Assembly: GCA_965277275.1 (NCBI GenBank)
Contig: CBDICG010000001.1
Location: 1,111,184 to 1,175,183 of the forward strand
Length of the DNA: 64,000 bases
Source: HLUCCA09 sp965277275
GTDB taxonomy: Bacteria; Pseudomonadota; Alphaproteobacteria; Rhodobacterales; Rhodobacteraceae
Direction of reading: 5' to 3'
The position numbers and the translations under genes are program-made. Below are positions 1 to 10,351 of this stretch, one piece after another. Under the pieces are notes generated by a model, which was given only the letters and a program-made list of their open reading frames with translations, was not told the DNA's origin and did no database searches. Numbering within the stretch: the stretch's first letter is position 1; every line of letters starts with the position of its first letter.

Positions 1-472
1 GGCGCACGCCCGGGCGCAGGATGATCAATGCGCCGAGCAGCGCGAAGCCCACTGCGACAAGGCGGCGTGCCTTCAGGCGCTCCCCCAGAAAGAGCGCAGC
101 GCCGAGTGTGACATAGATCGGGTTGAGGTAGTTCATCGCCGTGACTTCCGCGATCGTGATCCGTGTCATCCCGTAGAACCAGCACAGCACACCCGCCGAA
201 TGGAAGGCGCCGCGCCACGAAAAGAGAAACCACGCCCGGCGCGTCAGACGTGCGGCGCGCAAGGCAGGCCACATCGGAACGATCAGAATGAGCCCGAGTG
301 CAAAGCGAAGGAAGGCGGATTGCGGGGCCGGAATGCGATCCCCGAGGACTTTGACCGTCGCCACGACGCAAACAAACAGCATGCCCGTCAACACCATCCA
401 GCCGATGGCCACCAGCGGGCGATTGGCGCTGGCGGCAGGTGTCGCCACGGGGATGTCAGGGGGGGAAGGCAT
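1..472 (-). CDS. EamA/DMT-family transporter, C-terminal part cut off by the window edge
   Basis: The minus strand is open from an ATG at 472 to the window edge, giving about 157 residues. Several hydrophobic segments are visible, for example WMVLTGMLFVCVVATVKVLG and FALGLILIVPMWP. The stretch ITIAEVTAMNYLNPIYVTLG, followed by a GERL-like segment (FLGERL), is typical of the first EamA repeat in drug/metabolite transporters, which are ten-helix inner-membrane carriers. Only the first repeat is present. The substrate cannot be told: family members export amino acids, purines or drugs. The family call is fairly secure, the function open. Confidence 0.75.
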   Translation of the reverse strand, partial: MPSPPDIPVATPAASANRPLVAIGWMVLTGMLFVCVVATVKVLGDRIPAPQSAFLRFALGLILIVPMWPALRAARLTRRAWFLFSWRGAFHSAGVLCWFYGMTRITIAEVTAMNYLNPIYVTLGAALFLGERLKARRLVAVGFALLGALIILRPGVR

Positions 473-641
473 GGATCGTCCCTACGCGCCGCCTTCCGCA
501 TCGGCAAGCTGAGAGACCGCTGGCCATCGGTTCAAGATGCAAATCCGTGAGACGACGCTTCGGACCTCGGCTGAGCCCGCATCGGAGCGTCGCGCAGCAA
601 GCCCGATGACCAGAAGGATCGCCCCTGCATCCCTTGGCGCG

Positions 642-1268
642 CTAGCTGTCCTCTTTCACGCAGGTTTGCGTGCGTCCGTCCGCCCCGGTGAAGCGTGCAA
701 CTTCGCGGTGCAGAAACACTTCCTGACCCGTATTGAGCGCATACTTGCTCGCGAACCGCGAGTTGGCCGTCGGAACGCCCGTCCCCGCCGCGACGTCTGC
801 TCCCGTCTGGATCCGGACAGTGGGTGTCTCCAGGTCGTAGAGCGCGATGGAGATCGTCGCATCGCCCGATCCGCTGCAGACATAGGTCGTGGAGGAGGCC
901 GGCTCTTCGAGTTCGTAGGTCGCGATCAACTCCGCCTCTCGCAGGGCGTAGGCTTGTGCGACACAGTCCCGGGTGTTGGTGGAGCTGCGACACGCGTCCC
1001 GCGCGGTGACGAACTCTTCCTGACCCTCGCGGAGCTCTGCAACGGCTTCCTCGCCCTCTTCGCCCTGCGCTTCGAGCTTGGTGATGGCCGTGTCGAAACG
1101 CTCGGCCAAACGTCCGTCGCTTTCACCGAGGTTGGGGTCGCTGCAGATCATCGCTTCGGCCAATCCCGACGCCGCGCCGCAATTGACAGACCCGCCCGGC
1201 TGGGCGACCGCCAAAGCCGGCCACAGAACACAGGATACCACCGCAATACCAATCCGGGACGCCGCCAT
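642..1268 (-). CDS. Periplasmic LprI-like / MliC-like lysozyme-inhibitor family protein
   Basis: A 208-residue exported protein. The ATG at 1268 has a strong AGGAGG about six bases upstream and is preferred to the GTG two codons earlier. Residues 1-23 form a signal peptide ending in ALAVAQ. The N-terminal half has the Cys pattern and the CS-DPNLGESDGRLAERF motif of the DUF1311/LprI family. The C-terminal half starts at TTYVCSGSGDATISIALYD and ends in a Cys, and resembles the eight-stranded MliC/PliC c-type lysozyme inhibitor fold. If both assignments hold, this is one protein with two lysozyme-inhibitor modules acting in the periplasm. The second domain is the less certain one. Confidence 0.65.
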   Translation of the reverse strand: MAASRIGIAVVSCVLWPALAVAQPGGSVNCGAASGLAEAMICSDPNLGESDGRLAERFDTAITKLEAQGEEGEEAVAELREGQEEFVTARDACRSSTNTRDCVAQAYALREAELIATYELEEPASSTTYVCSGSGDATISIALYDLETPTVRIQTGADVAAGTGVPTANSRFASKYALNTGQEVFLHREVARFTGADGRTQTCVKEDS

Positions 1269-1361
1269 TCTCACCCTCCTGCTTGCGCAAAGCCACTCTA
1301 CAGCACGAAATCGTGGCCTAGATAGGGCGCGCGCGGAGGATTTGGACCGAGCGTTGCGGGT

Positions 1362-2942
<1,581 letters not shown>

Positions 2943-3021
2943 GTTTTTCGAACTCGGCACACGCTCCACCCGGGCCGTCCTCCCTACCGCTTGAGAGCGC
3001 TCGCCCGAACGCCCAACGCCA

Positions 3022-4740
3022 TCATGTGCGCACGCCAGCGAACCGCTCGGACCACGCCTCCCTGTCGTCATCCGCCACTTTGGCAAAGAGCGTTTCGGGG
3101 ACGGCAAAGGCATGGCCGGGCGCGAGGGCCTCGAACATGCTGGCGCTGTCATCCGGCCATCCCGCCGCACCGGCCCCGAGCGCTTCGAGCAGGGTCGCGG
3201 ATGCATCCGGAATGAAAGGTTCCGAGATCACGGCGTAGAGACGGATGAGATTCAGCGCGAGGCGAATGTCCGCTGCCGCGCGCGCCGGATCCTCCTTGAT
3301 CGCGGACCACGGGGCCGCCTCCTGAAGGAATTCGTTGCCCGCGACCCAGATCGCGCGCAGCTCGGCCGCGGCCTTGCGCACCTCGATCGCTTCCATATGC
3401 GCCGCGTAGGCGTCGAGGCGCCGCTCGATCTCTTGGCGCACACGCGCCCCTTCCGGGGTGAGCTCGCCCCCCTCGGGAACCGCCTCGCCAAACTTCGAGC
3501 GGCAGAACTTCGTCACCCGGCTGACGAAATTGCCCAGTACATCGGCGAGATCCTTGTTCACGCCCTGCTGGAATTTCTCCCACGTGAACTCGCTGTCTCC
3601 GCTCTCGGGGGCATTCGACAGAAGCCACCATCGCCAATAATCGGCTGGCAGCAGCTCCAGCGCCTGATCCTGGAACACACCGCGGCCCTGGCTGGTGGAG
3701 AACTGCCCGCCGTCGTAGGTCAGGTAGTTGAACGACTTGATGTAGTCGACGAGCTTCCACGGCTCGCCCGACCCCATGATCGTGGCCGGGAAAGAGAGGG
3801 TGTGGAACGGCACGTTGTCCTTGCCCATGAACTGGACGTAGCGCACGTCTTCGGCGCCCTCATCCGTCCGCCACCAGCGCTTCCAGTCCGCGTCGCTCTT
3901 GCCGTTGGCCTCGGCCCATTCTGCGGCGCAGGCGATGTACTCGATAGGGGCATCGAACCACACGTAGAACACCTTGCCGTCCATCCCGGGCCAATCCTCG
4001 GTGCCTTTCCTGACGGGCACGCCCCAGTGCAGGTCGCGCGTGATCCCCCGGTCTTGCAGGCCGTCACCGTCATGCAACCACTTCTTGGCGATGGACGTTG
4101 TGAGGATCGGCCAGTCCTTCTGGCCGTCGATCCAGGCGTCGAGTTGATCCTTCAGCGCCGATTGACGCAGGTAGAGGTGCTTGGTCTCGCGCACCTCGAG
4201 GTCGGTAGAGCCCGAAATCGCCGAGCGCGGATTGATGAGATCGGTCGGATCGAGCTGCTTGGTGCAATTCTCGCACTGGTCGCCACGCGCTTTCTCGTAG
4301 CCGCAATTCGGGCAGGTTCCCTCGATATACCTGTCCGGCAGGAACCGGCCGTCGGCATTGGAATAAACCTGCCGTTCGGACACCTCCTCGATCAGACCGG
4401 CGTCGGCCAGTCGACCGGCGAAATGCTGCGTCAACGCTTGGTTTTGCGGGCTGGAGGACCGGCCGAAGTGATCGAAGGACAGCCGAAATCCCTTCGCCAT
4501 GGCGGACTGGATCTCGTGCATCTCTGCGCAATAGGCGGCGACGTCCTTGCTCGCCTTGGCGGCTGCCAACTCTGCCGGGGTTCCGTGCTCGTCGGTGGCG
4601 CACAGAAACATGACCTCGTGCCCCCGTGCCCGCGCGTAGCGGGCATAGAGGTCGGCTGGCAGCTGCGAGCCAACAAGATTGCCCAGGTGTTTGATCCCGT
4701 TGATGTACGGAATGGCAGAAGTGATGAGAATGCGCGCCAT
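3022..4740 (-). CDS. metG: Methionine--tRNA ligase
   Basis: A 572-residue class Ia aminoacyl-tRNA synthetase that charges tRNA-Met in the cytoplasm. The HIGH-equivalent is PYINGIKHLGN at residues 11-21. The zinc-binding knuckle is CPNCGYEKARGDQCENC. The tRNA-binding anticodon domain follows the KMSKS position. KMSKS itself is replaced by FSTSQ (in GGQFSTSQGRG), a divergent loop without the usual lysines. No C-terminal tRNA-binding (EMAP/ARC) extension is present. The start at 4740 fits the conserved MARILITSAIPY beginning, although its ribosome binding site is weak. Housekeeping gene, convergent with nothing and followed by the histidine kinase on the same strand. Confidence 0.96.
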   Translation of the reverse strand: MARILITSAIPYINGIKHLGNLVGSQLPADLYARYARARGHEVMFLCATDEHGTPAELAAAKASKDVAAYCAEMHEIQSAMAKGFRLSFDHFGRSSSPQNQALTQHFAGRLADAGLIEEVSERQVYSNADGRFLPDRYIEGTCPNCGYEKARGDQCENCTKQLDPTDLINPRSAISGSTDLEVRETKHLYLRQSALKDQLDAWIDGQKDWPILTTSIAKKWLHDGDGLQDRGITRDLHWGVPVRKGTEDWPGMDGKVFYVWFDAPIEYIACAAEWAEANGKSDADWKRWWRTDEGAEDVRYVQFMGKDNVPFHTLSFPATIMGSGEPWKLVDYIKSFNYLTYDGGQFSTSQGRGVFQDQALELLPADYWRWWLLSNAPESGDSEFTWEKFQQGVNKDLADVLGNFVSRVTKFCRSKFGEAVPEGGELTPEGARVRQEIERRLDAYAAHMEAIEVRKAAAELRAIWVAGNEFLQEAAPWSAIKEDPARAAADIRLALNLIRLYAVISEPFIPDASATLLEALGAGAAGWPDDSASMFEALAPGHAFAVPETLFAKVADDDREAWSERFAGVRT

Positions 4741-4837
4741 GTCGGTCTCGCGTTGCGGCTGAAGGCGGGCCAGGATCGACCCGCGCGCGTGTCTAGCCGA
4801 AGGGGCGCGGCGTGGCCAGAGGCCGGGGCGCGCGCGC

Positions 4838-6094
4838 TCAGCGCTCTGGCGAATTCGGAGTGTCCGGCATCTGGGGCGTTTCGCGCTCCGTCTGCGTCAG
4901 CCGCCCGATCGTAAAGGACGTGCGCGGCGACCAGACATAGCGGGTCCTCTCTTCCGGGCTCGCCCGGACGAGCATCCGCACGAGGCCAAAGACGACAAGC
5001 CCGGCATGGGCGACGGCGATCATGGCGAAGAGCGCGCCGGGCCCGTAGCCTTCGATCAGCCAGGAGGCGAGCGTCGGCGCGGCGATTGCCCCGAGGGCGA
5101 AGAAGAACATCAGCGCCGCCGAAAGCTCCACCCGCTCATTACTTTGCGCGAAGTCGTGGGCGTGCGACGCGGACACCGAGAAGATCGGAAAACTGACCAA
5201 TCCGAAGATCATCGCGTTGAGGAACACCAACGCCTGGTTGCCCCCTCCGATCAGCATCGTCGATGCACAGGACAGGATCGACGCGACGGAGAGCCAGATC
5301 AGAACCCACCGTCTGTCGTACTTGTCCGCCAGCCACCCCACCGGGATCTGCGACAACGCTCCGCCCAAAACCCAGGCCGCCAGGAACAGCGCGATCTGAT
5401 CGACCGTCAGGCCAACGCCCTGACCGTAAATGGGGGACACCATCCGGAACGAGGCCGACGACACGGCCGCGACAATCACACCGGCGACCGCCAGTGGAGA
5501 GAGGCGCATCGCGAGCGTGGGCCGCAGGCGGGGCGCCTCGGTGATCTGGGGCGGCGGAACGCGGGTGAGCATCAGGGGCAGAATGGCGGCGCAACACAGC
5601 AAGGCGAGAAGGTTGTAAGAGACATAAGAGGCTGGCTCGAGCACCGAGATCATGAGCTGCGCGGCAAGCTGCGCCCCCATGTCTGCGACGCGGTAGGTGC
5701 CCATGATGCGGCCGCGGTTGCTGTTGGTCGCCTTGGCGTTCAGCCAGCTCTCGATGACCGTGTAGCATCCAGCAATACACACGCCCGTCGCGATCCGCAT
5801 CAGCGCCCATGCAATCGGGTCGACCAACAGCATATGGGCCAGCAACCCCATCGCACCGAGCGCCGTGAAAGCCGCGAACGCACGGGTATGCCCGACCCCT
5901 CCCATCAACCGAGGCGCCCACCAGCATCCGACGAAAAACCCGACGAAATGCGCCGATCCGAGGTAACCGATCTGCGCGTTGGAGAACCCCAGGGTGAGCC
6001 CGGAGATCGCATCCAGCGGACCCACCCCTCCCGAAGAGAGCTGCAACAAGATGACAGACAGAAAGAGAGCGGCGAAGGAGACGAGAAGGGACAT
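4838..6094 (-). CDS. MFS transporter, YcaD-like
   Basis: A 418-residue polytopic inner-membrane protein with about twelve hydrophobic helices. The start is placed at the ATG at 6094 because MSLLVSFAALFLSVILLQ is the first helix of the family, and the open frame upstream of it is Arg-rich and not protein-like. GWLADKYDRRWVL is the MFS loop 2-3 signature in the second half, and RGRIMGTYRVADMGAQL and SQIPVGW fit the YcaD group of the major facilitator superfamily. The substrate of this group is not established. It lies just downstream of nothing recognisable and upstream of metG on the same strand, with no clear operon link. Confidence 0.8.
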   Translation of the reverse strand: MSLLVSFAALFLSVILLQLSSGGVGPLDAISGLTLGFSNAQIGYLGSAHFVGFFVGCWWAPRLMGGVGHTRAFAAFTALGAMGLLAHMLLVDPIAWALMRIATGVCIAGCYTVIESWLNAKATNSNRGRIMGTYRVADMGAQLAAQLMISVLEPASYVSYNLLALLCCAAILPLMLTRVPPPQITEAPRLRPTLAMRLSPLAVAGVIVAAVSSASFRMVSPIYGQGVGLTVDQIALFLAAWVLGGALSQIPVGWLADKYDRRWVLIWLSVASILSCASTMLIGGGNQALVFLNAMIFGLVSFPIFSVSASHAHDFAQSNERVELSAALMFFFALGAIAAPTLASWLIEGYGPGALFAMIAVAHAGLVVFGLVRMLVRASPEERTRYVWSPRTSFTIGRLTQTERETPQMPDTPNSPER

Positions 6095-6509
6095 TTTCAG
6101 ATGAGGCAGGTCCGGGTGCCTCGACGATTGCCTGCCGGGTTGGCACTTTCTAGTCCGAACGCGACGCGACTGCGTCGCCGGGCGCACAGCCCCCCGTTTT
6201 CTGCCGTGAAAGTCGTGTCTTGCGGGCGTTGCATCGGGTCGGCTTCGCAAGCGCGCTGTCCGGGGGGCGTTGCACGCGTGGAGCACCGGCTTTCTCGTCG
6301 GCGTGGCGCGGCGTATCCTTGCGCGCGGATCGCCCGTGGCTGAACCTGCCCGGTGGGTTCACCAACGCACGCATCGTGCGACCGGACGTGACGCTCCGAT
6401 GAACGTGAACCCGGCGCGCCGCGCGCGGGCGCTCTGTGTTTTGCAGCGTCCGCCATGCGAAGCTCGTGCCGTCGCCGGTCGGCACCTTGCAGTGGGGCGC
6501 TGTCGAGAC
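6095..6509. other. 415-base stretch without a convincing gene
   Basis: Lies between the MFS gene start and the yceI stop. The open frames here are Arg/Ala/Pro-rich and look like chance reading of GC-rich DNA. It must hold the promoter of the MFS gene, but no clear -35/-10 pair was picked out. No RNA gene is recognised. Confidence 0.5.
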
Positions 6510-7124
6510 TTAACCCTGCGCGCGGATCGCGGCCCGGATACGCAGGTCGATCTGGTCGCCGACGAGATCCGGGTAGCCGCTGGCGCCAAAGGCCGAACGG
6601 GAGATGCTCCCGGTGAGCAGGATCGTCAGTGCGTCGAGATCCGAAGGGCCGGCCTCGGTGGCGCGCAGGAAGCGCGCGCGCAGCCGGACAGGGCGCGTGA
6701 CCCCCCGCACGGTGAGCGCGCCCTCCATGATGGCGCCCGTTCCGTCGCTGCGCGTGCGTGTGGCGGTGAAAGCGATGGCGGGATGGGAGGCGACGTCAAG
6801 TACCGTCCGGCCGCGAAGCGCTTGCGTGGCCAGCGCGACACCGGCGCGCGCCTCGGTCGCATCGAGCACGACGGTGGCTTCGGTGCGGCGCACGCTGGAG
6901 AAGTCGATCACGATATCCGCGTGCGAAACAGGGATGGATCCTTCGAAAGCCTGCCCGAGGATGCGGTATGTGAAGCCGATGTCGGACCCGCTGGCATCCA
7001 GTGCATAGCGGCGAGGCTCGGCATGCGCAGCGCCCGGCGCAAGACTGCCGAGCAGTACAAGCAGGACGGCAAGAACCGGCATCAACGCGGGCTGTCTGAA
7101 GGGGTGTTGCATGAAAAGTCGCAT
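6510..7124 (-). CDS. YceI-family periplasmic protein
   Basis: A 204-residue protein with an N-terminal signal peptide (hydrophobic core MPVLAVLLVLLGSLAPGAAHA, cleavage after AHA). The mature part has the YceI lipocalin-like pattern: RYALDASGSDIGFTYRILG, IVIDFSSV, HPAIAFTATRT, GALTVRGVTRPVRL and FGASGYPDLVGD. YceI proteins bind polyisoprenoid-type lipids in a beta-barrel and are often found with cytochrome b561. No cytochrome is adjacent here. A 22-bp palindrome sits about 100 bp upstream of the start and could be a regulatory site for this gene. Confidence 0.88.
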   Translation of the reverse strand: MRLFMQHPFRQPALMPVLAVLLVLLGSLAPGAAHAEPRRYALDASGSDIGFTYRILGQAFEGSIPVSHADIVIDFSSVRRTEATVVLDATEARAGVALATQALRGRTVLDVASHPAIAFTATRTRSDGTGAIMEGALTVRGVTRPVRLRARFLRATEAGPSDLDALTILLTGSISRSAFGASGYPDLVGDQIDLRIRAAIRAQG

Positions 7125-7225
7125 GAGCGTTACAGAGGTAGGCCCGGGGAGCCTGCCGTCTGTTCACGGTTGCATTATTGCGCCTCGCATCGCCTGCGGC
7201 ACAGGACACCGGGTGGGGTGGAGAG

Positions 7226-7247
7226 CGAATTTTCGTACGAAAATTCG
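7226..7247. repeat. Perfect 22-bp palindrome between imuA and yceI
   Basis: Both strands read the same from 7226 to 7247. The core is TTTTCGTACGAAAA, flanked on each side by GAA/TTC and an outer C/G pair. It lies nine bases beyond the imuA stop and about 100 bases upstream of yceI, both on the minus strand. With no loop and no T-run it looks more like a protein-binding operator than an intrinsic terminator. Confidence 0.6.
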
Positions 7248-7256
7248 TGGCCCGGG

Positions 7257-7949
7257 TCAGCCGGTTGCGCTGTCGGATCCGGGGTGGAGCGCCCAGTGGC
7301 GATCCTGTTGACGCTTGGCGCGCACCGTCCAGGTGCCCGGGGGGGCGGCGCGGTCGCGCACACGCGCCAGCAGCCAGGTCATTGCCTTTTCATTCTCGTG
7401 CCGTGGGTCCAGGCGCCAACGGCTCTCGATCCCGGCGGCACCGCCCTCCCCAGGCGTCAGGATCAGGCCGAGCGGCGCAGTCGCTCCCCTCGCGCACCCC
7501 GCCTCCGCCGCCAGATGGAGACGCCGCACAGGCGTCAGCGCGGGCGGCTCCTGCAACTCGGCCACCACGAGCGGGACCACGCCCGCGCGCAGCGCCTCTT
7601 CCATCGACCAAAGTACATCTTCCGCGCGGTCTGGCTGCACCAGCAGCAAGCGTCCCGGATCGATCCACTCCGTCACTCCCTCACCGTTCAGCCGCTCCTG
7701 TGTCCAGCTCGGCGTGATCCACATCACGGGACCGCTCCCGGACCCACGCCCCGCCACGGCCAGAGCCAGGGTCCGCCGGGCCCGCCCGCAGAGCTCGTGC
7801 ACCCGACCGAGCGTCAGCGCCATCTCCCCCACCACCGGCACAACGGCCCGTCCGGCATGGGGCTGGCGGGCGAGCAGCGGGCTCGCGGCCAGAAGCGCGG
7901 CCCGCGCATCCGACCGTGGGGCGGGAGATGGGAGATCGGTGAAAGACAT
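7257..7949 (-). CDS. imuA: ImuA-family SOS mutagenesis accessory protein
   Basis: A 230-residue cytoplasmic protein of the ImuA/RecA-like family. The segment GRVHELCGRARRTLALAVAG and later VMWITPSW and PLVVAEL match the SulA/ImuA-type fold. ImuA normally acts with ImuB and the DnaE2 polymerase in DNA-damage-induced translesion synthesis. The gene starts 17 bases downstream of a consensus alphaproteobacterial LexA box, which strongly supports the assignment. Unusually, no imuB or dnaE2 follows: the next gene on the strand is yceI. The protein has near-normal length and looks intact. The partners must lie elsewhere or be missing. Confidence 0.78.
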   Translation of the reverse strand: MSFTDLPSPAPRSDARAALLAASPLLARQPHAGRAVVPVVGEMALTLGRVHELCGRARRTLALAVAGRGSGSGPVMWITPSWTQERLNGEGVTEWIDPGRLLLVQPDRAEDVLWSMEEALRAGVVPLVVAELQEPPALTPVRRLHLAAEAGCARGATAPLGLILTPGEGGAAGIESRWRLDPRHENEKAMTWLLARVRDRAAPPGTWTVRAKRQQDRHWALHPGSDSATG

Positions 7950-7965
7950 GCCACCACACTAGAAT

Positions 7966-7980
7966 GTTCTAGTTATGTTC
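7966..7980. promoter_or_regulatory. LexA (SOS) box upstream of imuA
   Basis: GTTC at 7966-7969, seven bases (TAGTTAT), then GTTC at 7977-7980. This is exactly the GTTC-N7-GTTC direct-repeat operator bound by LexA in alphaproteobacteria. It sits in the promoter region between imuA (minus) and the aldo/keto reductase (plus), so it could affect both, although imuA is the expected target. Confidence 0.85.
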
Positions 7981-8057
7981 TCAAGTCGCTTCCCACTTGC
8001 TCCCACCACCCGACACGCTAGGAAGAGGCACGCCGCCGATACATGAGAGCACACCAC

Positions 8058-9107
8058 ATGCGCACACGAAACCTGGGCACCAGCGATCTGGAAGTGACCG
8101 AATTCTGCCTTGGCACGATGACCTTCGGCACCCAGACCCCGCAAGACGAGGCACACGCCCAGATCGAGCGCGCACTGGACGCCGGCATCAACTTCCTCGA
8201 CACCGCCGAAATGTATCCCGTCAACCCGGTCACCGCCGAGAACGTCGGCAAGACCGAGGAGATCATCGGGAACTGGCTTGGCGGCGCTGGCAAGGCACGC
8301 CGAAACGACCTCGTGGTGGCGACCAAGATCACCGGCGCGAACCCTGGCTTCTGCCGCCAGGGCCGGGGCATCGACGGCGAGACAGTTCGCAGCGCGGTGG
8401 ACGACTCGCTCCGACGGCTACAAACCGACGTGATCGATCTCTACCAGCTGCACTGGCCAAACCGCGGTTCCTATCACTTCCGTCAGTATTGGACCTTCGA
8501 TCCCTCCAAGCAGGATCCGCAAGCGGCCGAGGCCAACATGCGAGAGGTTCTGGAGGTCCTCACCGAACTGCGCGACGCCGGAAAGGTGCGCCATTTCGGG
8601 CTTTCCAACGAGAGCGCGTGGGGCACGGCGCAATGGCTACAACTGGCCAAGGAGATGGACGCCCCCCGCATGGTATCGATCCAGAACGAATACTCGCTTC
8701 TGTGCCGTCTCTTCGATACCGATCTTGCCGAACTGGCCGTCAATGAGCAGGTGGATCTTCTGGCTTATTCTCCGCTCGCGGCGGGGCTTCTGACGAACAA
8801 ATACGCGGACGGGGCGATGCCCGAGGGATCGCGGGCGTCGATCAACGGGACGCTCGGGGGCCGGATCAACGACCGCTCTCGCGTTGCCACCGCCCGATAC
8901 GTCGAAATCGCGGAGCGCCATGGCCTGAGCCCGATCGCCCTTGCGCTCGCCTTCTGCACGACCCGTCCCTTCATGGGCTCGATCATCTTCGGTGCCACGA
9001 CCCTTGAGCAGCTTGACCAGATCCTCGCCGGTCTGGATAGCACGCTGCCAGAGGCGGCGTTGGACGAGATCGATGAAGCACACCGCGCCAACCCGATGCC
9101 CTTCTGA
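8058..9107 (+). CDS. Aldo/keto reductase, Tas-like
   Basis: A 349-residue NADP-dependent (alpha/beta)8-barrel oxidoreductase. The second ATG at 8058 is chosen because MRTRNLGTSDLEV is the family N-terminus and a GAGAG lies eight bases upstream. The first ATG at 8043 would add five residues. The catalytic Asp and Tyr are in FLDTAEMYPV, the Lys in VVATKITG and the His in LYQLHWPNR. LGTMTFGTQ and FGLSNESAWG closely resemble E. coli Tas, which has no firmly assigned substrate. It is followed after four bases by a lipoprotein gene, probably in one transcript. Confidence 0.9.
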   Translation: MRTRNLGTSDLEVTEFCLGTMTFGTQTPQDEAHAQIERALDAGINFLDTAEMYPVNPVTAENVGKTEEIIGNWLGGAGKARRNDLVVATKITGANPGFCRQGRGIDGETVRSAVDDSLRRLQTDVIDLYQLHWPNRGSYHFRQYWTFDPSKQDPQAAEANMREVLEVLTELRDAGKVRHFGLSNESAWGTAQWLQLAKEMDAPRMVSIQNEYSLLCRLFDTDLAELAVNEQVDLLAYSPLAAGLLTNKYADGAMPEGSRASINGTLGGRINDRSRVATARYVEIAERHGLSPIALALAFCTTRPFMGSIIFGATTLEQLDQILAGLDSTLPEAALDEIDEAHRANPMPF

Positions 9108-9111
9108 GCCG

Positions 9112-9480
9112 ATGCAAATCCCATTCCGCGCGCCCCTGATTGTCTCCCTCATCTGCCTCGCGGCGGGCTTGACCCTCGCCGCGTGCCAGCAGGAGGAGGC
9201 TGTCGGTCTGGAGCCCGGAGCAAACGCGCCCGGCGCGCTTGATGCAGCGCGCGAGGCCTGCGCTGCCGCAGGGGGCACCTTCGAGCGCGCTCCGGGAAGC
9301 GGGAATGTGGAGCTTTGCGTCACAAGGCCGGCGGACGGCAATCAGCCCTGTGCCACGGCCAACGATTGCGAGGGGTTTTGCCTCGCCCGCTCGCGGACCT
9401 GCGCGCCGGTTACGCCGTTGCTCGGCTGCAACGACATCTTGCTGACCAACGGCACGGAATCGACTGTCTGCGTGAACTAG
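9112..9480 (+). CDS. Small Cys-rich lipoprotein
   Basis: A 122-residue protein starting four bases after the aldo/keto reductase stop. A hydrophobic signal sequence (LIVSLICLAAGLTLAAC) ends in a lipobox LAAC at about residue 25, so the mature protein should be a membrane-anchored lipoprotein. The mature part has several Cys residues (ATANDCEGFCLARSRTCAP and GCNDI), suggesting disulfides in the periplasm. No family was recognised and no function is proposed. Confidence 0.7.
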   Translation: MQIPFRAPLIVSLICLAAGLTLAACQQEEAVGLEPGANAPGALDAAREACAAAGGTFERAPGSGNVELCVTRPADGNQPCATANDCEGFCLARSRTCAPVTPLLGCNDILLTNGTESTVCVN

Positions 9481-9688
9481 ACCCGTTGAGCGGAGGCCCC
9501 TGCCCTTCAGCCAAGGTGGCTTGAGATGCAGGCATGGAATCCACCGGGGCGGGGCTTGGCGTGGCAAGTTCGGTGAGATCCACCGCGTAGCGCCTGCGAG
9601 CCGGTGCGAGCTCCATGCAGCCAGCGTCCTATCAACCTGAGGCGCGGCTATGCTCATTCCGTAGAAGGCCCTAGCGATCCCGGCCGGG

Positions 9689-10351
9689 CTACGCTCCCCG
9701 CTCTTGCAGGCGGCGATAGAGATTGAGCGACTGGATCAGCAGCAGAGAGCCAACAACCAGTTCCCCTCCGTCCTCGAGAGCTTCGAGTGTGATGTTGAGC
9801 GCGGAGCCGTCCTGCGCCAGCACGCGGGCCGCCTGAGCAAGCACATCGACCCCGACCCCGAAGAATGCAAGGAGCACGATAAGGGCAATCAGGACAGACA
9901 CGTCCTTTTTCATGTCTTCGGGCGCACCGCGCAGTGCGGCAATCACCAGCCCGAAGCAGAGCGCGCCGAACGGAATCAGATAGAGCACTTCGCCGATGTC
10001 GTCGCTGTCGAGGCCGAAGGCCGGTTGCAGACCGAGTAGCGCAACCAACATGTCCCCCGCCGCCTCGTGGATCTCGGCCCAATCGTCGATCAGCAGCATC
10101 AGAAAGACACTCAACAGGTACTTCAGCCACGCGGATGGCGCACGCCAGTTGGCAGCAAAGAAGATCCCGCAGATCGCCAGCCACTTGAGGTAGAGGTAGA
10201 GGCTCCCGATCCCGTCGCGGCGCCCGAGGTTCAGATCTTTCGGCATGTCGAAGCCGGATTGTGCCCCCTCCAGCCACGCCGCGACCACGAAGCTCGCAAT
10301 CACGACGGCATCGATCAGTAAGAGTGCGGCCAGAAGACGGCGGGTCGTCAT
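9689..10351 (-). CDS. Polytopic membrane protein of unknown function
   Basis: A 220-residue protein starting at the ATG at 10351. The frame extends upstream, but that part is not protein-like. About six hydrophobic segments are visible, including LLAALLLIDAVVIASFVVAA, LLSVFLMLLI and VLIALIVLLAFFGVGVDVLA. Acidic patches (DDWAEIHEAAGD, DSDDIGEVLY) lie in the loops. No family is recognised. It is flanked by convergent or same-strand genes with large gaps and shows no operon partner. Confidence 0.65.
   Translation of the reverse strand: MTTRRLLAALLLIDAVVIASFVVAAWLEGAQSGFDMPKDLNLGRRDGIGSLYLYLKWLAICGIFFAANWRAPSAWLKYLLSVFLMLLIDDWAEIHEAAGDMLVALLGLQPAFGLDSDDIGEVLYLIPFGALCFGLVIAALRGAPEDMKKDVSVLIALIVLLAFFGVGVDVLAQAARVLAQDGSALNITLEALEDGGELVVGSLLLIQSLNLYRRLQERGA

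Noticed and set aside
3112..4914. 600-codon plus-strand open frame
   Set aside because: It lies wholly opposite metG, is Arg/Ala-rich and has no domain or ribosome site; a GC-skew shadow.
6270..8021. 583-codon plus-strand open frame
   Set aside because: Runs antisense to yceI and imuA, both with clear family motifs; composition is not protein-like.
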